This document shows positions 26,030 through 34,589 of a stretch of DNA of 64,000 nt, in pieces (the first letter of the stretch is position 1; each line of letters starts with the position of its first letter). The notes below the pieces were generated by a model, which saw only the letters and a list, made by a program, of their open reading frames with translations, had not been told where the DNA came from and did no database searches. The stretch lies in assembly GCA_026390115.1 (NCBI GenBank), contig JAPLGO010000012.1:248001-312000 (forward strand), read 5' to 3'. A program made the position numbers and the translations under genes. The DNA is from Campylobacterales bacterium. Its GTDB lineage: Bacteria > Campylobacterota > Campylobacteria > Campylobacterales > Sulfurimonadaceae.

Positions 26030-26555
26030 TTTGAAAAAATATAGAAAAAAATCACCATGGATACTTCACTACAACGCCGGAAGCTGCAACGGTTGCGATA
26101 TTGAGATACTCGCTTCTCTTGCACCAAAATATGATTTGGAGAGATTCGGAGTCATCAACACAGGCAATCCGAAGCAGTCAGATATATTTTTAGTGACAGG
26201 TCCGGTTACATATAGAAGCAGAGAGCGGTTAGTGGAGCTTTACACCCAAATGCCGGAGCCAAAGGTGGTGATAGCCGTGGGAAGCTGCACATGTACGGGC
26301 GGAGTTTTTCGTGACATGTACAATGTTGAAGATGGAATAGACAGATATATTCCCGTAGATGTTTACATTGCGGGGTGTGCTGTTTCTCCTGAGTTAATTA
26401 TAGACGGAGTTGTAAAAGCTCTTGAAATTTTAGAAAAAAAGAGTAAAGAGATGGAGAAAGCGCTTAAGCTCTTTAAAGAGGCAACTTCTGAAAATGGTGT
26501 TATCAATAGAAGAAATGTTGCACTTAAAGTGGGAGAGGTTCATGAAGAAAATTAA
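26022..26555 (+). CDS. Energy-converting hydrogenase small subunit (HycG/EchC/NuoB-like)
   Basis: A 177-residue cytoplasmic FeS protein of the arm touching the membrane anchor. Ligands for one [4Fe-4S] cluster are Cys22 and Cys25 (GSCNGCDIE), Cys89 (GSCTCTGG) and Cys119 (GCAVSPE). The last motif reads GCAVSP instead of the more usual GCPPRP. ATG 26022 lies 8 nt inside the anchor gene with AGGAC upstream. It gathers electrons from the HycF-like ferredoxin subunit and passes them to the NiFe site of the large subunit. Confidence 0.9.
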   Translation: MFDLKKYRKKSPWILHYNAGSCNGCDIEILASLAPKYDLERFGVINTGNPKQSDIFLVTGPVTYRSRERLVELYTQMPEPKVVIAVGSCTCTGGVFRDMYNVEDGIDRYIPVDVYIAGCAVSPELIIDGVVKALEILEKKSKEMEKALKLFKEATSENGVINRRNVALKVGEVHEEN

Positions 26556-26889
26556 AGTTTCACTTGAGAGTGTAAGAGAGGAGATAGAGAGTTTTTATGA
26601 CTATAAAAAGTGGCATTTCTTAACTCTCAACGGCTTGGCATTGGCAGATAACAGAATGGAAGTTCAGTGGATATTTTCAAAATATGAAGCTTTGGATGAG
26701 GTGGTTGTCTATTATGCAGAGATTGAATATACGGATATTATCCCCTCTATTGCTGACATGATTCCCTCGGCAATCATTTCACAAAGAGAGATTGTTGACA
26801 TGTTTGGGGTGAAAGTAGATGGAAGCGAGAAGGGTTTATATCTTGATGAAGACTCCATTCAGAGACCTTTGAGCGGATGTGCAATATGA
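26542..26889 (+). CDS. HycE N-domain/EchD/NuoC-like subunit
   Basis: A 115-residue hydrophilic protein corresponding to the NuoC-like portion that is fused to the large subunit in E. coli HycE/HyfG but separate here, as in Ech-type enzymes. The C-terminal stretch (IPSIADMIPSAIISQREIVDMFGVKVDGS) matches the conserved NuoC ending with the DMFG motif. GGAG before ATG 26542 supports this start over an in-frame ATG at 26494. It overlaps both neighbours (14 nt and 4 nt). Confidence 0.85.
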   Translation: MKKIKVSLESVREEIESFYDYKKWHFLTLNGLALADNRMEVQWIFSKYEALDEVVVYYAEIEYTDIIPSIADMIPSAIISQREIVDMFGVKVDGSEKGLYLDEDSIQRPLSGCAI

Positions 26890-27971
26890 AAAAAACAATA
26901 AATATTCCTTTAGGCTCACAACATATCTCACTTTTAGAGCCTGTGAGATTTAAGTTTGAGTGCGAAAACGAGAAGATTATAAGTGTTGATTCGGATGTGG
27001 GATTTGTGCATCGCGGAATAGAGCGGGCATGTACTACCAAGTTTAAATTTGATGCAATCGGCTATGTAGTTGCAAGAGTTTGCGGGCTTTGTGCCATTAC
27101 CCATTCTCTCTCCTACACTGCCGCCGTCGAGAAACTTTTGGGTGGTGAGATTACAAAAAAAGCAAAATATTTGAGAATTCTGCTCTTGGAGTTAGACAGA
27201 ATTCACTCCCACATGTTATGCCTCTCTCACACTTGTGAAAATGCAGGTTTTGAAGCCATGTTTATGAGAATTATGGGCGACAGAGAGCTTGTAATGGAGA
27301 TACAAGAGCTTCTAACGGGCAATAGAGTTCAGTTTGATTATATCAATATTGGCGGAGTCAACAGAGACATAAATAGCGAAGTAGCCAAAAAAATTATAGA
27401 AAATCTTTATGAAGTGAAACAGAGAGTTCTAGGCTACATGGACGAATTTACAAACAACTGGAGTCTCTCTTTGAAGTTTAAAGGTATTGGTGCTTTGAGC
27501 CTTGATGATGCCTATAGTTTCAATGCGATTGGTCCATTGGCAAGGGCTTCCGGGCTCAATATCGATGTACGTAATGAGATAGATTATCTTCCATTTAATG
27601 AGATCGGTTTCAAGATGCAAACGCAGTTTGAAGGGGATATAAATGCAAGAAACATAGTGAGATTGAATGAGATATTCAATTCAATTCTTATGTGTGAAAA
27701 TATTGTAAACGGATTGCCGGAAGGAGAGATTTTTACAAAACTCAAAGGAAAACCAAATGGTGAAGCAATTGTTCGATTTGAAGCACCTAGGGGGGAATTG
27801 ATGTACTATGTAAAAGGAAATGGGAGTGCCATGTTAGAACGTGTACGAATAAAAACACCGACATTTGCCTGTATTCCTGCATTTACTCACATCTTTGTAG
27901 GTGAAAATTATGCGGATGCCCCTGCTATTTTGGCATCTTTTGACCCATGTCTCTCATGCACGGCAAAATAA
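26886..27971 (+). CDS. Energy-converting NiFe hydrogenase large subunit (group 4-like, HycE/EchE/CooH)
   Basis: A 361-residue catalytic subunit. It keeps all four NiFe-ligand cysteines: Cys66 and Cys69 in RVCGLC and Cys355 and Cys358 in FDPCLSC. This separates it from the complex I subunit NuoD, which has lost them. The protein ends three residues after the last cysteine (TAK), so there is no removable C-terminal peptide and maturation should not need a specific protease, as described for CooH. ATG 26886 overlaps the preceding stop; ATG 26877 is an alternative. Together with the ferredoxin subunit it would couple H2/H+ and ferredoxin to ion flow. Confidence 0.9.
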   Translation: MKKTINIPLGSQHISLLEPVRFKFECENEKIISVDSDVGFVHRGIERACTTKFKFDAIGYVVARVCGLCAITHSLSYTAAVEKLLGGEITKKAKYLRILLLELDRIHSHMLCLSHTCENAGFEAMFMRIMGDRELVMEIQELLTGNRVQFDYINIGGVNRDINSEVAKKIIENLYEVKQRVLGYMDEFTNNWSLSLKFKGIGALSLDDAYSFNAIGPLARASGLNIDVRNEIDYLPFNEIGFKMQTQFEGDINARNIVRLNEIFNSILMCENIVNGLPEGEIFTKLKGKPNGEAIVRFEAPRGELMYYVKGNGSAMLERVRIKTPTFACIPAFTHIFVGENYADAPAILASFDPCLSCTAK

Positions 27972-27981
27972 GGTTTTTAAA

Positions 27982-28380
27982 ATGCTGACTTCACTTATAA
28001 AAGCTTTTACAAACCTTTTTAAAAAACCGCAAACGATTGATTATCCGGTTACGCCTATAATAAAAGACAGAGAGTATAGAGGCTTGATTGAGTACGGGGA
28101 AGAGTCCTGTATCTACTGCTTAAAGTGTGAAAAAGCTTGCCCTCCGGGTGCTATTTTATTTGTGAAAACTGAGACTCCTTCAGAAAATGAGAAAAACAAA
28201 AAGGGATTGCAATACCACTACAATCCCTATCTTTGTATCTACTGCAGTGAGTGTGTGCGGGCTTGTCCAAAACCGGATGAAGCACTCTGGCAGAGCAATA
28301 AAAAACCACTCCCTGCTACAAAAGAGGGTAAAGTAAATGAGAGTTGGTTTGAATTGGAAAAGCTAAAAAAAACAGAGTGA
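27982..28380 (+). CDS. Ferredoxin-like 2[4Fe-4S] subunit (HycF/EchF/NuoI-like)
   Basis: A 132-residue polyferredoxin subunit. Two cluster-binding motifs are visible: CIYCLKCEKACP (near residue 47) and CIYCSECVRACP (near 87). It is the expected electron entry/exit point of the energy-converting hydrogenase, interacting with soluble ferredoxin. It follows the large subunit by 10 bp. An alternative start at 27901 lies in the previous gene. The stop codon (TGA 28378-28380) touches the start of a decayed aroE tail copy, marking the operon's downstream boundary. Confidence 0.9.
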   Translation: MLTSLIKAFTNLFKKPQTIDYPVTPIIKDREYRGLIEYGEESCIYCLKCEKACPPGAILFVKTETPSENEKNKKGLQYHYNPYLCIYCSECVRACPKPDEALWQSNKKPLPATKEGKVNESWFELEKLKKTE

Positions 28381-28429
28381 TTAAAGCTCAAAACTCTTTT
28401 GCATGTGGAAGTTCGTGGTTTACAAAGAG
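28379..28429 (-). pseudogene. Relic of the aroE 3' end
   Basis: This stretch aligns with 29627-29697, the 3' terminal codons of aroE, apart from a 20-bp deletion after GCATGT and a few substitutions. Read leftward it encodes LFVNHELP, matching aroE's LFVNRELP. It suggests that aroE once ended here, next to the hydrogenase operon, before about 1.2 kb came to lie between. Confidence 0.7.
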
Positions 28430-28578
28430 TTGATTTTTATAATTATGATCGGATTGTTATGAAGCTTTGGTTTAAGTAGGTATTCCACCTCGGGAGAGGA
28501 TGGAACGAGAAAGAAACTTTCTAAAATGTTAAGAAGTTTTTATGTACAATGCTTGTATTTAGTTAATAAAGGGTGTGT
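28430..28578 (+). promoter_or_regulatory. Leader region of the repeat lipoprotein
   Basis: No gene is seen. A likely -10, TACAAT preceded by TG, lies at 28545-28550, and GGGTG precedes the ATG. Nothing resembling an insertion sequence end could be recognised. Confidence 0.35.
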
Positions 28579-29535
28579 ATGGTGCATTTGCTTAGATTTT
28601 TAGTTGGTGGTGTGATATTAAGTTTGTTATTGTCTGGATGCTTGGGTAAAAATGTGGATCCTATACAAGTACTGAAATCCACAAAGAATCCAGATAAAGA
28701 TGTTCAGCTTGCGGCTGTGAATAAGAATGGGGCTGCTATTGAATATATACAAAACCCTGATAAAGATGTTCAATTCGCGGCTGTAAATAAGTATGGGGCT
28801 GCAATTAAATATATACGAAACCCAGATAAAGATGTTCAACTTGCGGCTGTAAATAAGTATGGGTATGCAATTGAATATATACAAAACCCAGATAAAGATG
28901 TTCAGCTCGCGGCTGTAAAGGCGAGTAGTGATGCAAATTACTACATAAAAAACTTAGATAATAATGTTCTGGTTGCGGCTGTAAATAAGTATGGGGATGC
29001 AATTAAATATATACAAAACCCAGATAAAGATGTTCAGCTTGCGGCTGTAAAAGCAAGTACTAGTGCAATTGGCTACATAAAAAACCCAGATAAAGATGTT
29101 CAGCTTGCGGCTGTAAAAGCAGGTACAGCTGCAATTTACTACATAAAAAACCCATATCCATCTGTGGCTCTTTATGTAAATGGCAGTGCAACGATTAGTC
29201 AAAAGTCAGTTGGATATATAGCATCAGATAAAAATTTAAGCATTATACTTAAAAATAATTCTGAGATTACTATAAGTAACAGCACAAATAGTTTTATCAA
29301 TGTTAAATCTCTTGCTGAATACTTTGGAAAGGATATATCGATGATAAAAAATATTTTAGTGCCACCAAAGGGTGAGGTAACAATACTCGCTCCAAACAAA
29401 AAGGATCAAATAATAAGTTCTATGAATGATAAGATAACCTATGGTTTCGCGGTTGATTATACAGTAGCTGAAAGTGACAAAAATATTTCAATCTTTAAAA
29501 CAAAAGCGTTTGCTATTTCTGAACTGTTTGAGTAG
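28579..29535 (+). CDS. Lipoprotein with tandem 22-residue repeats (DUF4116-like)
   Basis: A 318-residue protein of unknown function. A lipoprotein signal (LSLLLSGC, Cys21) is followed by about seven 22-residue repeats (roughly 37-190) of the pattern NPDKDVQLAAVNKYGAAIKY, resembling the DUF4116 repeat, which forms short helical hairpins. The DNA of several repeats is nearly identical, pointing to recent expansion. Residues about 195-318 form a separate, mainly beta-type domain that I do not recognise. ATG 28579 is preferred over an upstream GTG (28573). The gene sits between an aroE tail relic and intact aroE, so it looks inserted. A second protein with the same repeats is encoded at 39817-40359. 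Confidence 0.75.
   Translation: MVHLLRFLVGGVILSLLLSGCLGKNVDPIQVLKSTKNPDKDVQLAAVNKNGAAIEYIQNPDKDVQFAAVNKYGAAIKYIRNPDKDVQLAAVNKYGYAIEYIQNPDKDVQLAAVKASSDANYYIKNLDNNVLVAAVNKYGDAIKYIQNPDKDVQLAAVKASTSAIGYIKNPDKDVQLAAVKAGTAAIYYIKNPYPSVALYVNGSATISQKSVGYIASDKNLSIILKNNSEITISNSTNSFINVKSLAEYFGKDISMIKNILVPPKGEVTILAPNKKDQIISSMNDKITYGFAVDYTVAESDKNISIFKTKAFAISELFE
28687..29149 (+). repeat. 66-bp tandem coding repeats
   Basis: About seven in-frame 66-bp units encode the 22-residue repeats. The segment CAGATAAAGATGTTCA recurs almost unchanged. Copy number is likely to vary by slippage or recombination. Confidence 0.85.
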
Positions 29536-29628
29536 TTCTACAGATGGGGGAAGTGGAGCCTCTTAATTGAGACTCTTTCTCTCTCCAAGTTGTGAGAGGA
29601 ATGAGGAAAAGTTAAAAAATCAAACGGA

Positions 29629-30423
29629 TTAAAGCTCAAAACTTCTTTGCATGTAGAGTTTTATCTCATCTCTTGGAAGTTCGCGGTTTACAAAGAGCTC
29701 GTTCGCCAATATCCCCTGATTTAAAAGCATGTCTGCTCCGTCTTTGTAGGTGATATTTTTTGCAGATGCCAGCTTTAAGAATGGTGTTAGTTTGCCATAG
29801 ATGGCGTCTGCCGCAAAAGAGGTGTTGTTTAAAATTTTTTCAACTAACGCTAAAGGACATGGAAGTATCTCTTCTTTTAATCCTGCACTTGTTGTGTTCA
29901 CTACAAGGTCATATTTTTGAGTTTCAAAATCATCCCAAGTGTGGCATGCACACTTCAGCTCTTCAAAATAAGTGAGCCTATCTTTACTTCTATTTAAAAC
30001 TGTCACTTTTATATTCTCTTGAATAAACCTGTTTGCCAGTGCTTTTGCAGTTCCGCCCGCTCCAATAATCAGAATTGTTTTTATTTGTCCGAACTCTTTG
30101 ACGGCTTCCATAAAACCGTCTGCATCGGTGTTGTAGCCTATTAGTTTTCCGTTCTCGTTGATGATGGTATTTACAACGCCTATATTTTTTGCAAAACCTC
30201 TCACTTCATCGCAGGCTTTAAACGCCTCTTCTTTGTGCGGAACTGTAATATTTGCTCCGCTCAGACCAAGTGAGAAGAAAGTTTCGCGAAGTTTTGAGCC
30301 ATCTGTGAGATGCACTCTTGTGTAACATGCTTTATAGTTTAGATTTTTAAAGACAGAGTTGTGCATGAGGGGAGAGCGGGAGTGTGCAACGGGGTCGCCA
30401 AAGATGGCAAAAAGTTTTGACAT
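29629..30423 (-). CDS. aroE: Shikimate dehydrogenase
   Basis: A 264-residue NADP-dependent enzyme converting 3-dehydroshikimate to shikimate in aromatic amino-acid synthesis. The shikimate site shows DPVAHSRSPLMHN (near 10) and the catalytic Lys in NITVPHKE (about 65). The NADP Rossmann motif is GAGGTAKA (near 125), with NTTSAG and the DGADMLLNQG C-terminal segment also present. It is the last gene of a leftward run and follows trpE by 10 bp, linking two aromatic-pathway steps. Its 3' end is partly duplicated at 28379-28429. Confidence 0.95.
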   Translation of the reverse strand: MSKLFAIFGDPVAHSRSPLMHNSVFKNLNYKACYTRVHLTDGSKLRETFFSLGLSGANITVPHKEEAFKACDEVRGFAKNIGVVNTIINENGKLIGYNTDADGFMEAVKEFGQIKTILIIGAGGTAKALANRFIQENIKVTVLNRSKDRLTYFEELKCACHTWDDFETQKYDLVVNTTSAGLKEEILPCPLALVEKILNNTSFAADAIYGKLTPFLKLASAKNITYKDGADMLLNQGILANELFVNRELPRDEIKLYMQRSFEL

Positions 30424-30433
30424 TTAAAACCTT

Positions 30434-31837
30434 CTAGTCTAAATCTTCTAATGAACTCATCAGCGCACCGAGTTTGTTGTTGACCTCAAGATACTCCAAC
30501 TCATTCTGGCTGTCTGCTACAACGCCCGCTCCCGCTTGAAGTACGACTTTATCCTCTTTCACCATGGCGGTTCGGATTGTTATGGCACTATCCATGTTCC
30601 CGTCAAAGCCGAAGTAGCCAACGGTTCCGCTGTAAAAGCCTCTTTTGATTCCCTCATATTCGGCTATAAGCTCCATGGCTCTGATTTTTGGTGCACCCGT
30701 CATGGTTCCGGCTGTAAATGTTGCCATAAAGAGGTCAAACATGTCTTTGCCGTCATCAAGTTTTGCCGTTACATCCGAGACTATGTGCATAACATGAGAG
30801 AATCTCTCTATGTGCATCATGTTTTCAACTTTTACGGTGCCTGTTTTCGCAACTCTTCCTATGTCATTGCGACCCAAATCTATAAGCATAAGATGCTCTG
30901 CCAGCTCTTTTGGATCATTTAAGAGTTCAATTTCAAGCTCTTTGTCTCTCTCTTTTGTGCTCCCTCTTTTTCTTGTTCCGGCAATAGGGCGAAGGAGGAG
31001 TTCACCGTTTGTCAGCCTTACCATCACCTCAGGAGAACTTCCGACTATGTTAAAATCTTCATACTCCATCAAAAACATGTAAGGAGATGGATTTTTTGTT
31101 CTGAGTATTCGATAAAAACTAAATGGGTCCACTTTGATATTTCTTGTAAAGCGATTCGTCATTAAAATCTGAAAAACATCACCACTTCGTATCATCTCTT
31201 TGGAGTCATCAATCATCTTAAAGAATTTCTCTTTAGAGTGGGCAAAGCTGCCTTTGTCATACCCAATATTTTTCTTCATGTGAACATATTCGTAGCTGCT
31301 TTTGAGATTTTGCTCGATTGTTTCAAACTTGTCGCTCATCTCTTTGAGCGTGCTGATAAGAGAGATTTGATGATTTTTGTGAGAGTAAACTAAAATCATT
31401 TTAGGCAAAATGAGATCTAAATCAGGCGTGTTCAGTTCATCTTTTAAATTTTCCATACTGGCATAAAGCTTTGGTTCAAATACTTTTACCATGTCATATC
31501 CGATATAGCCTATAAATCCATCAATGAATCCAACATTGAGCTCTTTTGCAGCCTGTTTATATGTGGAGGTGTCTATGTTTTTATAGTACTCTTTTAAAAA
31601 TGTAAAAGGGTTCTCCTCTTTTATCTGCTTCGTTTGATTTGCATCTGTGTAGATTGTTTTGTTGTCAATAAATTGTAACCTCTCTTTTGCACCGATGCAG
31701 ATGAAACTGTAGTTTCCTTCGGATTGTCCTGCACTCTCAAAAAGATAGGTTATCTCATTTTTGAACATAGATTTTAGTTTAGAATAAACGGCAATGGGAG
31801 CTAACTGGTCAAGTATAAACTGTTTAGAGTATATCAA
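30434..31837 (-). CDS. trpE: Anthranilate synthase component I
   Basis: A 467-residue chorismate-binding enzyme making anthranilate with a glutamine amidotransferase partner (TrpG), which is not in the window. RPIAGTRKRG carries the Ala-Gly-Thr form typical of TrpE rather than the PIKGT of PabB. FTAGTMTGAPK, IDLGRNDIGR and the C-terminal QAGAGVVADS are chorismate-enzyme signatures. FESAGQSEGNYSFI near residue 33 resembles the tryptophan feedback site. The start is TTG 31837 with AAGG upstream. The upstream neighbour is a SPOR-domain gene. Confidence 0.9.
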   Translation of the reverse strand: MIYSKQFILDQLAPIAVYSKLKSMFKNEITYLFESAGQSEGNYSFICIGAKERLQFIDNKTIYTDANQTKQIKEENPFTFLKEYYKNIDTSTYKQAAKELNVGFIDGFIGYIGYDMVKVFEPKLYASMENLKDELNTPDLDLILPKMILVYSHKNHQISLISTLKEMSDKFETIEQNLKSSYEYVHMKKNIGYDKGSFAHSKEKFFKMIDDSKEMIRSGDVFQILMTNRFTRNIKVDPFSFYRILRTKNPSPYMFLMEYEDFNIVGSSPEVMVRLTNGELLLRPIAGTRKRGSTKERDKELEIELLNDPKELAEHLMLIDLGRNDIGRVAKTGTVKVENMMHIERFSHVMHIVSDVTAKLDDGKDMFDLFMATFTAGTMTGAPKIRAMELIAEYEGIKRGFYSGTVGYFGFDGNMDSAITIRTAMVKEDKVVLQAGAGVVADSQNELEYLEVNNKLGALMSSLEDLD

Positions 31838-31886
31838 AGCAAAACCTTGTGGAGTATTTGCCCCAAGGGAAGGGGCATGTTTAGAG

Positions 31887-32570
31887 TTACATTTTTGTTA
31901 AAAAAGCGCCGGCTTCAACATTTGCACGAATTACTTTGAGCGCGTCTCTTGCCTCTTGTTCAGCTTTAAACGGACCGACAAGAATTTTGTGTTGTGGTAT
32001 CGGACCCTTTGTCACATTTTGATAGGTGTAGGTGTACCCTTTATCTGTAATAGACTTTAGAAATTTCTGGTTAGGCTCATATTTTGAAAAAGAACCAACC
32101 TGAATATAGTATGAGCCTGCAACGAGAGGTTTTTCAGCAGGAAACTTCTCTTTTATCGGAGTAACCGTTTTTACTGCTTCTTTCGCTGCCGCATCTTCTT
32201 TGATTACCTCTTTTTTGGAAACACTCTCTGACGCAACAGGTGCAACTTCTTGAGTTACTTGACTCTCTTGCTTTAATTTTTTAGCAACATCATCTAAATT
32301 ATTGGTATCTTTGTTTTCATCTTTAACGACTTTAACCTCTTCAAACAACGGCTCATCCGAAGGTAACTGAGCTGATTTTATCTCCGGTTTAGGAGGTAAA
32401 ACAGCCTGAGGCAGATTGTCCGTTCCATTGGAAGTAACACTATCCATAAGCATAACAACAATAATCAAAATAACCCCAAGAGTTGCAACGGCCAAGATGA
32501 TTTTTTTATTGTTATTAGCTGCTCCACCTCTGTTTAAGATGATGTCATTTAATTCATTTTTTTCTTGCAT
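31887..32570 (-). CDS. SPOR-domain membrane protein (FtsN-like)
   Basis: A 227-residue bitopic protein with a short cytoplasmic N-terminus, one membrane helix (about 24-42, IILAVATLGVILIIVVMLM), a Pro/Glu/Lys/Ser-rich periplasmic linker and a C-terminal SPOR domain (about 150-227, YYIQVGSF, HKILVGPF). SPOR domains bind denuded septal peptidoglycan, so a role in cell division is likely. An excellent AAGGAG precedes ATG 32570. It lies in the lysS-glyA gene run; the same placement in several Campylobacterota is my recollection rather than a check. Confidence 0.85.
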   Translation of the reverse strand: MQEKNELNDIILNRGGAANNNKKIILAVATLGVILIIVVMLMDSVTSNGTDNLPQAVLPPKPEIKSAQLPSDEPLFEEVKVVKDENKDTNNLDDVAKKLKQESQVTQEVAPVASESVSKKEVIKEDAAAKEAVKTVTPIKEKFPAEKPLVAGSYYIQVGSFSKYEPNQKFLKSITDKGYTYTYQNVTKGPIPQHKILVGPFKAEQEARDALKVIRANVEAGAFLTKM

Positions 32571-32676
32571 AATATTATCTCCTTTTTTAGTTCTTATCGC
32601 TCATGATACCAAGTTTTGGCATATAGATATTATCTTGTAAAGCATTATTAGTACCAAACTAGATAGTCAAAACATA

Positions 32677-33222
32677 TTACATGTGCTTTGACCAAGAAGC
32701 TCCTCTCTCTTTTGCATACACGTCGTAGGGTATGGTTAAAATATTGTACTCATTTGGCATCTCGTCATTTGGGAATATTCTCCACTGTTTAGGCTGTTTT
32801 GCAGCCAATTTCATGGATATCATTTTGCCAAGCTGGATTGCTTCTTGCAGAGTGGTGTGACCTTTATGTATATAAACATGAAGATGACCTTCTGTTTTAG
32901 ATTTGTAGGCGGTAAAATTTATGTAACCCTCTTCACGAAGTAAGAGCTGAGCTTTGTGATAGAATCGCTCCGGATCTCTTCCATTGTAGTCAATCACAAT
33001 ATTTTCAACTTTATTGTTTGCATTTACTAAAGAGTGAGCGACAGTTATCTCACCTTTTAGATGCTGATTGATTATTGCCTGAGTTAATGGTGCATTTATT
33101 TTCTCAAACTTGTTATAAAAAGTTCTGCCTTTAAATGTCAGTTTTTCTACTACTGTTTCACTCTTTAGCCAGTAGTGGTCGCTTACCATTTTTATAAGCT
33201 TGAGATCCATTGCCGTAATCAT
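32677..33222 (-). CDS. DUF1882-family protein
   Basis: A 181-residue hypothetical protein conserved in Campylobacterota next to glyA. No signal peptide or membrane segment. It has mixed alpha/beta composition with a histidine-rich segment ([12 protein letters not shown] near 118). No catalytic motif is recognised. ATG 33222 has AGGAA upstream and begins 9 bp after the glyA stop, so the genes are probably co-transcribed. The function is unknown. Confidence 0.8.
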   Translation of the reverse strand: MITAMDLKLIKMVSDHYWLKSETVVEKLTFKGRTFYNKFEKINAPLTQAIINQHLKGEITVAHSLVNANNKVENIVIDYNGRDPERFYHKAQLLLREEGYINFTAYKSKTEGHLHVYIHKGHTTLQEAIQLGKMISMKLAAKQPKQWRIFPNDEMPNEYNILTIPYDVYAKERGASWSKHM

Positions 33223-33231
33223 ATTTATTTC

Positions 33232-34479
33232 CTAATAAGTTGATTGATTATAAATGACAAACTTTTGAGCCAATGCTTTTAACTCTTCTTTAATGGTCGC
33301 TTGTAAAGTGATATTATTGATATCATCCAAAACATCTGCCATTTTATTTGCTATTAGTTCAAATTCTTTCTCTTTCATACCGCGCGATGTAAGGGCAGGG
33401 CTTCCAACGCGAATACCTGAAGTTACAAAAGGGCTTCTAGTCTCACCTGGAACAGTGTTTTTATTGATTGTAATACCAGCATTTCCAAGTGCAGCATCTG
33501 CATCTTTGCCTGAGAATTCACGACCGACAAAAGAGACTAAAACTAGGTGGTTGTCAGTTCCGCCGCTTACTACATCGTAACCTCTTTTCATAAGTACTTC
33601 AGCTAAAATTTTAGCGTTCACTTTTACCTGTTTAGCATACTCTTTCCATGCAGGGGAGAGATTGTGTTTAAATCCAACAGCTTTTGCAGCAATTACATGA
33701 ACAAGCGGTCCGCCTTGAAGTGCTGGGAAGATTGCTGAATTCATCTTCTTAGCAATCTCTTCATCATTTGTAAGAATTAGACCACCTCTTGGACCTGCGA
33801 GAGTTTTGTGTGTAGTCGTAGTTACAACATGTGCATGTGGGAATGGGCTAGGGTGCTCACCTGCACATACCAAACCTGCAATGTGTGCAATATCAGCAAA
33901 TAAAATTGCTCCTACTTCATCAGCAATCTCACGGAATCTTTTAAAGTCAATTTCTCTGGCATAAGCAGATGCACCGCAGATAATAATCTTAGGCTGAGTA
34001 ATCTTAGCTATATCTAAAACTCTCTCATAGTTGATGCGACCATCAAGTTCAACACCATATGTAAAAGAGTGGTAATTTTGACCTGAAAAGCTTGGTTTAG
34101 AACCATGCGTTAAGTGACCGCCATGGCTTAAATCCATACCCAATATTTTATCTCCTGCTTTAATCAATCCTGCATAAACAGCGGCATTAGCCTGGCTTCC
34201 CGAGTGGGGTTGCACATTTGCATAGTTACAACCAAAAAGCTGGCAAGCTCTGTCTATTGCTAACTGCTCAACGCCATCCGCATATTCACATCCGCCATAA
34301 TATCTTTTCGCAGGGTAACCCTCTGCATATTTGTTAGTAAAAACTGAACCCATGGCTTCCATGACCGCAGGAAGTGTAAAGTTCTCAGATGCAATCATTT
34401 CTAAATGGTCAGTCTGTCTCTCTAACTCTTTTTCGCATAACTCATATATTTCGCTGTCAAACTCTTGTAAAAAACTCAT
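33232..34479 (-). CDS. glyA: Serine hydroxymethyltransferase
   Basis: A 415-residue PLP enzyme interconverting serine and glycine while charging tetrahydrofolate with a one-carbon unit. The PLP-binding Lys lies in [14 protein letters not shown] (near 226). The N-terminus has the folate/substrate segment [10 protein letters not shown], plus [15 protein letters not shown] and [11 protein letters not shown]. It is close to typical length, with all core motifs present. It follows lysS by 110 bp with a hairpin between. The order lysS-glyA-DUF1882 matches Helicobacter and relatives. Confidence 0.96.
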   Translation of the reverse strand: MSFLQEFDSEIYELCEKELERQTDHLEMIASENFTLPAVMEAMGSVFTNKYAEGYPAKRYYGGCEYADGVEQLAIDRACQLFGCNYANVQPHSGSQANAAVYAGLIKAGDKILGMDLSHGGHLTHGSKPSFSGQNYHSFTYGVELDGRINYERVLDIAKITQPKIIICGASAYAREIDFKRFREIADEVGAILFADIAHIAGLVCAGEHPSPFPHAHVVTTTTHKTLAGPRGGLILTNDEEIAKKMNSAIFPALQGGPLVHVIAAKAVGFKHNLSPAWKEYAKQVKVNAKILAEVLMKRGYDVVSGGTDNHLVLVSFVGREFSGKDADAALGNAGITINKNTVPGETRSPFVTSGIRVGSPALTSRGMKEKEFELIANKMADVLDDINNITLQATIKEELKALAQKFVIYNQSTY

Positions 34480-34516
34480 ATTATCTCCTTTGTTTTCTTA
34501 AAAATGAACACGTATG

Positions 34517-34541
34517 TTCTGTGCCATATAAAAGCACAGAA
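34517..34541 (-). terminator. Hairpin between lysS and glyA
   Basis: TTCTGTGC and GCACAGAA form a perfect 8-bp stem with a 9-nt loop. It could attenuate or partly terminate lysS transcription before glyA. There is no strong T-run. Confidence 0.35.
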
Positions 34542-34589
34542 TAAGTCCATTTTGAATTCATTGCACTAAAGCTACACCTATCGGTGAGA

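Noticed and set aside
23448-28380. Interpretation of the membrane complex genes as a respiratory complex I fragment
   Set aside because: The large subunit keeps all four NiFe cysteines that complex I NuoD lacks, and the gene set matches energy-converting hydrogenases.
28687-29149. Direct repeats of about 66 bp that could be taken for a CRISPR array
   Set aside because: The units are contiguous, exact multiples of three, in frame, and encode protein repeats; there are no unique spacers and no cas genes.
28627-29202. Open frames on the minus strand across the repeat lipoprotein
   Set aside because: They are antisense shadows created by the periodic coding sequence, without ribosome sites.
30434-31837. 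Possible PabB (aminodeoxychorismate synthase) instead of TrpE
   Set aside because: The active-site motif reads PIAGT, as in TrpE, not PIKGT, as in PabB.
34480-34589. Possible riboswitch upstream of glyA
   Set aside because: Only 110 bp with one simple hairpin; no glycine, SAM or folate riboswitch core could be recognised.
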